This document shows positions 44,913 to 50,256 of a stretch of DNA of 50,256 bases, in pieces. Position numbers and translations under genes: made by a program. The notes under the pieces were generated by a model. It was not told the DNA's origin, made no database searches, and was given only the letters and a program-made list of their open reading frames with translations. The stretch's first letter is position 1. Every line of letters starts with the position of its first letter. Source of the stretch: Phaeoceros laevis (Eukaryota; Anthocerotophyta; Anthocerotopsida; Notothyladales); the NCBI GenBank assembly GCA_049999765.1, contig JBNGIQ010009283.1, positions 156,013-206,268 of the forward strand, in the 5' to 3' direction.

Positions 44913-45449
44913 CAACTCCTTGGCTCACAGCTCAGCAGACCCCCTCTTAATGGCCAACGCCCCAACATATATTTTTTTATACGCCTCGTGCTCGTCATGC
45001 GCCCTTCTCCTCCCTCCCTGGGGCCACCTGCCTGCACGTCCACCCATTTCCACAAACCTACACTCCTAGTCGTAAACTATGCCAACATTCGGAAACCATG
45101 TCTCAAAATCACGCCATGAACGCACATGAGTATAAACCCAAACCAGAAGATGGTCTGCCCATTCAAGTACTCTATTCTCAAGCTTGTCCAATCCACCATG
45201 TCCTAAGGTGAGCCTAGGTGGGCACTCCATACACATCCATGGGTTATCAATATTTTTTCTCAAGTAGTATGAACTTACTAATTCATATGAATACAAGAAA
45301 ATCAACATAATCATCCATAAATTGCAATATTTAAAGAAAAGTTACACCGGAAGTCATGGCATAACTTTTAAGCGGACGGTATGATCATCGCTCAATACCC
45401 ATCAGGGTGGGAATTTGACCCATTTAAATCCGATTTTTTTGCCTTTTTA
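44913..45449. other. Intergenic, no gene recognised
   Basis: Transition from GC-rich to AT-rich sequence. No signal found. Confidence 0.4.
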
Positions 45450-46200
45450 GTTTGGGGTAATCCGGTCATTAACCCTTTTAGATTAGGTTAACTCAGTCGA
45501 GGGTAAACCGTTTAACCGGTTTTAATTTTTTTAAACGGTTGGACCCTTTGATCCAATCAAAAAGATGACCTGATTATAGGGTCAAACCAGTTAAAAAAAT
45601 TTAAACCAACTAAATGGTTATAACTTGCAAAAATAGCAAGATGTTAGCTTGGGAAAGTAGTCAATGGGTAGAGAATTGGGCTTGGGGAAGGAGAGGTTTG
45701 TGTGTTTGACCCTCCTAAAGCCCTCTCATATCAACCTTTATTCCTATATATCCAATGAGCCTTGGCCTCAACCTTAACCCGCAGTAGCCGTTCGCGCACA
45801 TTCTAGGAAGCCTCATCCTCCATACTTCTACATTTTTCCGATCGCATTGTGCATGAGGAAGTAGGCATTAGGGTTGACTTTATTGCCATTTTTGAAGTGT
45901 TTGAAGGTTTTAAAACTTTTTAACCATTTGACCAGTTTATAACTTGCTCAAACTGGTCAAACCGTTTAGGAATGTGACCCTTGTCCTTGGAAGTAACCCA
46001 GTCACGGTAAACCGGTTAAAACCATTTACGACCCTTTTCCCGGAAAGTAATCTGGTTAACATGTGTTATTTTGGAAAAAAAATACATGCCCGGATAGCCC
46101 TATGAAAAAGGCATCCGAATCTGGCTCTAATTTTTTTGTGACTAGTAAAAAAAAATGCGTAACCGCCTAAACCCTTTTGACAAACTGGTCAAATTCCCAC
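45450..46200. repeat. Cluster of aaaccggtt / aaactggtcaaa motifs
   Basis: The motifs aaccggtt, aaacggtt, aactggtcaaa and aaaccattt and their complements recur many times in about 750 bp, in both orientations, mixed with accctttt. The arrangement is not a regular tandem array. It could be an old satellite-like or foldback element interrupted by the SINE-like sequence at 45651-45716. Confidence 0.5.
45651..45716 (+). mobile_element. tRNA-like sequence, candidate SINE head
   Basis: tagtcaatgggtagag (45658-45673) is a close tRNA A box (compare TAGCTCAGTGGTAGAG), and ggtttgtgtgtttgaccc (45695-45712) is a degenerate B box at the correct distance. The anticodon-loop position reads around ggcttgg. 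The acceptor ends do not pair convincingly, so this is not called as a functional tRNA. Confidence 0.4.
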
Positions 46201-46554
46201 CATAGTACCGATCAAGCTATAAAAGCAGCAAGAGTTGTTTCCCACCTCACAGCGCACCCCCATGTATAAATTAGAGACGGAAAGTTGCAAAAGCGGTCGA
46301 GAAGCTTGATAGCAAGGACGGGATTGACCGTCATGCACGTCCCACTTTGCAGCAGTGCTACACAATTGCTACACCTTAAAAAAATTGCGTAATTGTTACG
46401 TGGTACCTTTCTTTTTTTAAACTACATTTTTAAATTGTTACAATGCCCTACATTCCTTAAACAAGCTACTTACACCGCCCTACATTACTTCAACCTTAAG
46501 CCAGGTTGTAAAAGGGAAAGATTTATAAAAGTGCTCAAAAGAGATAAGTGAGAT
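46201..46554. other. Intergenic or transposon flank
   Basis: AT-rich. tacattac and ctacattcc-type motifs recur around 46430-46490. No gene seen. Confidence 0.4.
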
Positions 46555-47266
46555 ACTACAAGCTTTCAAAGGCATGTTTAAGGAGATGCATGGGTTATCC
46601 CCTAGGGGGGAGGTTGACCACGCCATTGACTTGAAACACGGAGCCAAGGTACCTCTCAGACTTACGGACTTACCCAAGGACTACTCCATCCACCGAGTTT
46701 TCCACTGCTCTCTCCTCAAGAAGTTGGACCCTAGCACATCAAGAAGCTGGACCCTGGCACAGACACCACCAAGCTCAGGCTACTTCCTACAATTATGTCT
46801 AAAGGCGAAGAGTATGAAGTGGACACCATCCTCCAAGACCGGTGGACACAGGCCACTCGCCACGCTCCTGCAAAACATCAATTCCTTGTCAAGTGGCTCG
46901 GCTACCCTCTCTCTGAGGCATCCATGGTATTTGAATCATCCCTTCACCAACGCCTCGGAGAAGATGGCAGAGTTCCTGTAGTGCCAACAACGTGGAGCGG
47001 CAGTAGCAGCTCCACCCCCAATGCGGGCTCGTCCTCCTCGACGACGAACAACAGCCTGCGCCTTGGCTACCCTAGCCATGGTTAGCTCCTCTCAAGCTGG
47101 CAGCGACAACAATAGCGACAACGAGGGAGCACGAAACGTTGTGGAGTCTAGCACCGACCGCGGAAATGCCAAGGACAATATCCCCGACGTCCCCAACTCC
47201 ACATCCAACAGAGATCTCGGTTCCGTGGCATTCCCAAGCCATGCATCCGTGGTCGATTTCAGCTAG
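46555..47266 (+). mobile_element. Ty3/gypsy chromodomain element, internally deleted
   Basis: The frame from 46574 reads LSPRGEVDHAIDLKHGAKVP, which is the start of a gypsy reverse transcriptase region. After only a few residues it reads LPKDYSIHRVFHCSLLKKLD, the C-terminal end of the integrase. The intervening reverse transcriptase, RNase H and most of the integrase (about 2.5-3 kb in an intact element) are absent. A frameshift then leads to EEYEVDTILQDRW and QFLVKWLGYPLSEAS (46800-46935), a chromodomain of the chromovirus type. The Ser/Asn-rich tail has no known domain. The element cannot be active. Confidence 0.85.
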
Positions 47267-47393
47267 GTTCTCCCTCTACTCAACTCCTCAAATATGGGCA
47301 AGGGGGACCCTCTATGGGACCGTGTCAACCTCCTCAAATAGTCACACACACACACTCCTCACTCAGAGGCGCTCTGAGCTTGAAAAGGGGGAA

Positions 47394-47622
47394 TGTGCAA
47401 TGATTTTTTTGAATCCTTTAAGCATAAGAAATGTGAATTAATAAAAACTTCTTAGTTCATAACTTCTTAAGCTTCTTAGTTAAAGACGATGGTTATTTGT
47501 TGTAACCGCAGTAACCGCCATCTTCATGAACAAAAGGGCTTTGCCCTTCTAAAACATTTCGTTCTAAAAGTTTACTCATAAAAAAAGAAGAAGTCTTTCC
47601 GCTTGGAATCAAAAGGATCACG
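47394..47622 (+). repeat. Putative 3' LTR of the gypsy element
   Basis: A purine tract (gaaaagggggaa) immediately precedes tgtgcaatgat at 47394, as expected for a polypurine tract followed by an LTR starting TG. The right edge is not certain; I place it before the copia LTR candidate. The other LTR of this element was not found in the window. Confidence 0.4.
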
Positions 47623-49500
47623 TGTTGTCTAGCTAGCAGTGTTTGTTCTGATAAGGACCAGATGCTAAGAAGCTTGGTAGATTAGCTTAAGCATGAAGTG
47701 TATTACAGTGTTTCCGGCTTGACGCGGTGGCGGTTAGGGTTTCCCAACCGCCTAGTCCTGAACCTGTAGTAATAAGTTAATTAAATTAACCTAAACTAAC
47801 ACTCCCACTCAGGTGAGAGGGCTAACTGCACATATTAGATCTATATGTATATATATATTGTTTATGTATTTTGAAAAGAAGCGCTTCGAATCAGGTAAGA
47901 AACGAAACGAGATAAAAGAAACTTAAAGCTTGAGAGAGAAACTTGACAGACCCCTAGACCTAAAGCCCGGACTCGGGCAGACCGACTTTTCGGCCAAGTC
48001 TTCACTTGAACTCATTCGCTTGCGCGCCAGTCCCCGCGCGGCTGCGCCCGAGCTCTGCCGAGCTGCCGATCGGGCACTCTGCTCCATTTGATGGCTTCTC
48101 CTGCAACGCATAGTCCAAGACCAGCGGCGTGCTGATGATGCTTGATGCGGCCAAGTCCCTTGGTCAGGATGTCAGTCGTCATATCCTCCGTCGAGCAGTT
48201 GATAATTTCAACAATCCCTGCTGCAATCACTTCTCTTATATAATTATGCTGTATTTCTATGTGCTTTGTCCTCGCATGAAACTTGGGGTTCATGCTGAGG
48301 GCGATCGCACTTTGGTTGTCACAGAATAGACTAACCGGCAGGTGTTCATCTACTCCCAGCTCCCTCAGAGCTCACACTGTCCATATCACTTCTTTGCAGG
48401 CCTCTGTAAGGCTCTTATACTCTGCCTCTGTCGAGGAGAGCGCAATCGTGATCTGCCTCCTGCTGCTCCAGCCCACGGCATCTCCAGCCAGCAAGATAAC
48501 ATAGCTGGAAATGCTTTTTTCTGCTGTCGGGATCACCGGCCCAATCTGCATCGCTATACACCATTAACTACAGCGCATTCTTTAATTTCGAGCTATACAT
48601 GATGCCCCAGTCATATGTTGCTGCTATATATAGATCTGTACAGCCTAGGCATTAGGTCGTTGTGCTGCATGTTTGGATTTGACACAAATCTTGAGGTCAG
48701 TCCAGAGCTAAAGGCTAGATCTGGACGAGAATCTATCATTAAATGCATGATACTTCCATTTCTGGAAGGATATCAATTGCTGCACCTTCGTTGCGTGCTC
48801 TGCAGATATTTCGCCCACCTACGCATAGTACTTCATGTTTTGCTCGATGGGAGTAGAGATGGGTTTGCAATTACTCATCTCATACATTGCAAGGATCGCT
48901 TGTGCACATTTCGTTTGGTGCAGGAAAATGGTGTCATTCTTTCGATTTCGAAGTAGCTGCATACCAAGGCAAAATGTCAGCGCTCCTCCAGCAGTAATTT
49001 TAAATGCTCTGCTTAACTACTTTCTCAGGTCTTCTATCATGCGAAAGGAGTCACTCATTATGATTATGTCATCGACATATATGGCAAGTGCCAAGAACTC
49101 CTTCCCTTCTCGCTTTATATAAATATTGTCGTCAGCGTTTATGTTTCATACCCTATGGATTTCAGAAAACTGTCATGCGCGAGTACCAAGCCCATGGGCT
49201 CTGTTTGAGCCCATACAGTGATTTATGCAGCTTGCACACTAGATCTCGCAGGTTGCGTGGGATATCCACTCCTCACGGCACAATCATGTATATCTCCTCT
49301 TGGAGATTGCCGTACAAGAAAGCAGTGGTAACATCTAATTGCTCCACTTCATAGTCTCCCACTTCTGCAAGTGCTACGAATAGTCTTAGAGTTGTTAGCT
49401 TGACTACAGGGCTAAAAGTATCATCATAATCAACTCTAGGGATTTGTGAGTAGCCCTTTGCGACCACCCTTGCCTTGTATCTATTGATGCTGCCATCCAT
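47623..49500 (-). mobile_element. Ty1/copia element, degenerate, minus strand
   Basis: Read right to left: the reverse transcriptase start (INRYKARVVAKGYSQIPRVD, then DTFSPVVKLTTLRL and QLDVTTAFLYG, 49500-49273), SLYGLKQ near 49210-49230, the catalytic YVDD (codons at 49068-49079) followed by stops, and the end of RNase H (NPKFHARTKHIEIQHNYIRE, then CSTEDMTTDILTKGL, 48293-48150). Stops and frameshifts separate these blocks. On the minus strand, gagtgggag directly precedes TGTTAG at 47801, a standard copia polypurine tract and LTR start. An LTR of about 179 bp ending ...AACA at 47623 would give TGTT/AACA ends, but that edge is a guess. Gag, protease and integrase are not seen, and the element seems cut off at 49500. 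Confidence 0.85.
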
Positions 49501-49509
49501 TCCTTGCCT

Positions 49510-49720
49510 CGAATCCTCGGTTTAAGCTCTGTAACCGCAAGTTCAATTTGATTTCAAATGCCAAGGCTCGAAGAGATTCTGGATGGGTTGGTAGGGCACT
49601 CAACTTTTTCAAGATTGATCTGCAAAGTGGCTTCTTTCAAAATTTATATCAGATAGGGAGGTCACGGTTGCGTAGGGAAAAAACAACCAAAGCCATGGCC
49701 AAAGCAATAATAACCTCGGA
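49510..49720 (+). mobile_element. Ty3/gypsy reverse transcriptase fragment
   Basis: Two frames give one gypsy reverse transcriptase stretch: FQMPRLEEILDGLVGHSTFS (compare the PLPRIEEILD...FS family pattern), then after a one-base shift FKIDLQSGFFQ and a KTTKAMA stretch. It is short and isolated. It starts where the copia fragment on the other strand ends, so one probably disrupted the other. Confidence 0.55.
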
Positions 49721-50256
49721 AAGACGTTATTCTTTTGAAGATATATGGCATGCAAACCATAGCAATCCATTTGTTTATTTTAGACTGGGATAGTGGCTAC
49801 CTCTGGTTCAGCTAGGGAGCCATACAAAATGAATGATTGGCAGTTGTAACAGTTCGCAAACTACAATTGGATTCCAGAGTTGAGTGGTGGTTCAACAAAG
49901 CTACAACAACTTATCATGTGGTTGCTCATACCCGCTAGAGACTTCTTACAGACCCTCAAACCTTTGGATTGTAAATGTCTCTATCTTAAATCTGTGATCT
50001 GTAGCCTCGATTCTCTCATCCTTTTCTATAGCCTTGCAGGCATTCCATTTTATCGCTATTATCCTGATATTCTCATTTGCATTAAAGACATTAGTCAACT
50101 TGCTTATTTGGTCTGCAATGTATATATCTCTAAGGAAATGTACCCCGTGGTCATCTCTTTCCAGCCACTCAACAGTAGTCATGAATTCATACTGTGTAAA
50201 ACTGCCCCACCCTACATATCAGTCCCAGTAGTGTCCAAACCCTAAAGCTTTAAGGT
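49721..50256. other. Window end, no gene recognised
   Basis: A minus-strand frame of 78 codons (49946-50182) has a protein-like composition but matches nothing I know. It may belong to the same transposon debris. Confidence 0.35.

Noticed and set aside
1-50256. CRISPR array, bacterial operon or organellar genome insert
   Set aside because: No regular spacer-repeat array, no polycistronic gene clusters, and no rRNA or organellar gene was seen. Genes have introns and plant nuclear families.

Overview
The window is nuclear DNA of a land plant. Genes have GT-AG introns and include a PLS-type pentatricopeptide repeat (PPR) gene, a two-domain AP2 transcription factor with the plant 9-nt micro-exon, and a Root cap family gene. 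Ty3/gypsy and Ty1/copia debris is also present. The PPR style, with long inserts between repeats, looks to me like a seed-free plant (fern or lycophyte), but that is an impression and not a proof. Six N runs (five of 100, one of 10) show a scaffolded assembly.

Layout. 1-3 kb: an mRNA-like retroposed sequence with an A-tail and a target-site duplication (TSD), coding for an unknown protein and now broken. 5.6-8.1 kb (+): an intact 7-exon spermidine-synthase-like methyltransferase gene. 8.8-9.9 kb (+): a truncated, frameshifted makorin. 10.8-11.5 kb (-): the C-terminal part of a SEC-C zinc-motif protein. 12.1-14.3 kb: a minisatellite, then a long imperfect inverted repeat. 14.1-15.9 kb (-): a broken gene with a RING-like C-terminus. 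16.2-16.8 kb: a local repeat array into which a second, 5'-truncated copy of the 1-3 kb family has inserted, again with A-tail and TSD. 18.2-19.3 kb (+): a two-exon secreted Root cap protein. 20.1-21.7 kb: two tandem ~0.7-kb units, each holding a long tRNA-like foldback. 22.3-25.1 kb (-): a single-exon PPR gene. 25.6-26.6 kb (+): a twin-CX9C MDM35/TRIAP1-like gene, divergent from the PPR gene. 28.1-32.7 kb (-): a 9-exon AINTEGUMENTA/PLETHORA-class AP2 gene. 33-45 kb: no gene recognised, several small tandem duplications. 45.4-50.3 kb: a tRNA-like SINE candidate, an internally deleted chromodomain gypsy element, a degenerate copia element on the opposite strand, and a gypsy reverse transcriptase fragment.

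The host genes do not form a pathway: PPR (organelle RNA), MDM35 (mitochondrial intermembrane space), AP2 (meristem and embryo identity) and Root cap (secreted) are ordinary neighbours. The least expected content is the retroposed unknown gene family (1.2-2.7 and 16.3-16.7 kb) and the covarying tRNA-like foldbacks (20.5-21.6 kb). In-frame stops in the two longest broken genes are all TAG and each could derive from CAG, which fits decay of methylated CHG sites. Exon boundaries were worked out by hand from splice consensus, phase and family resemblance.
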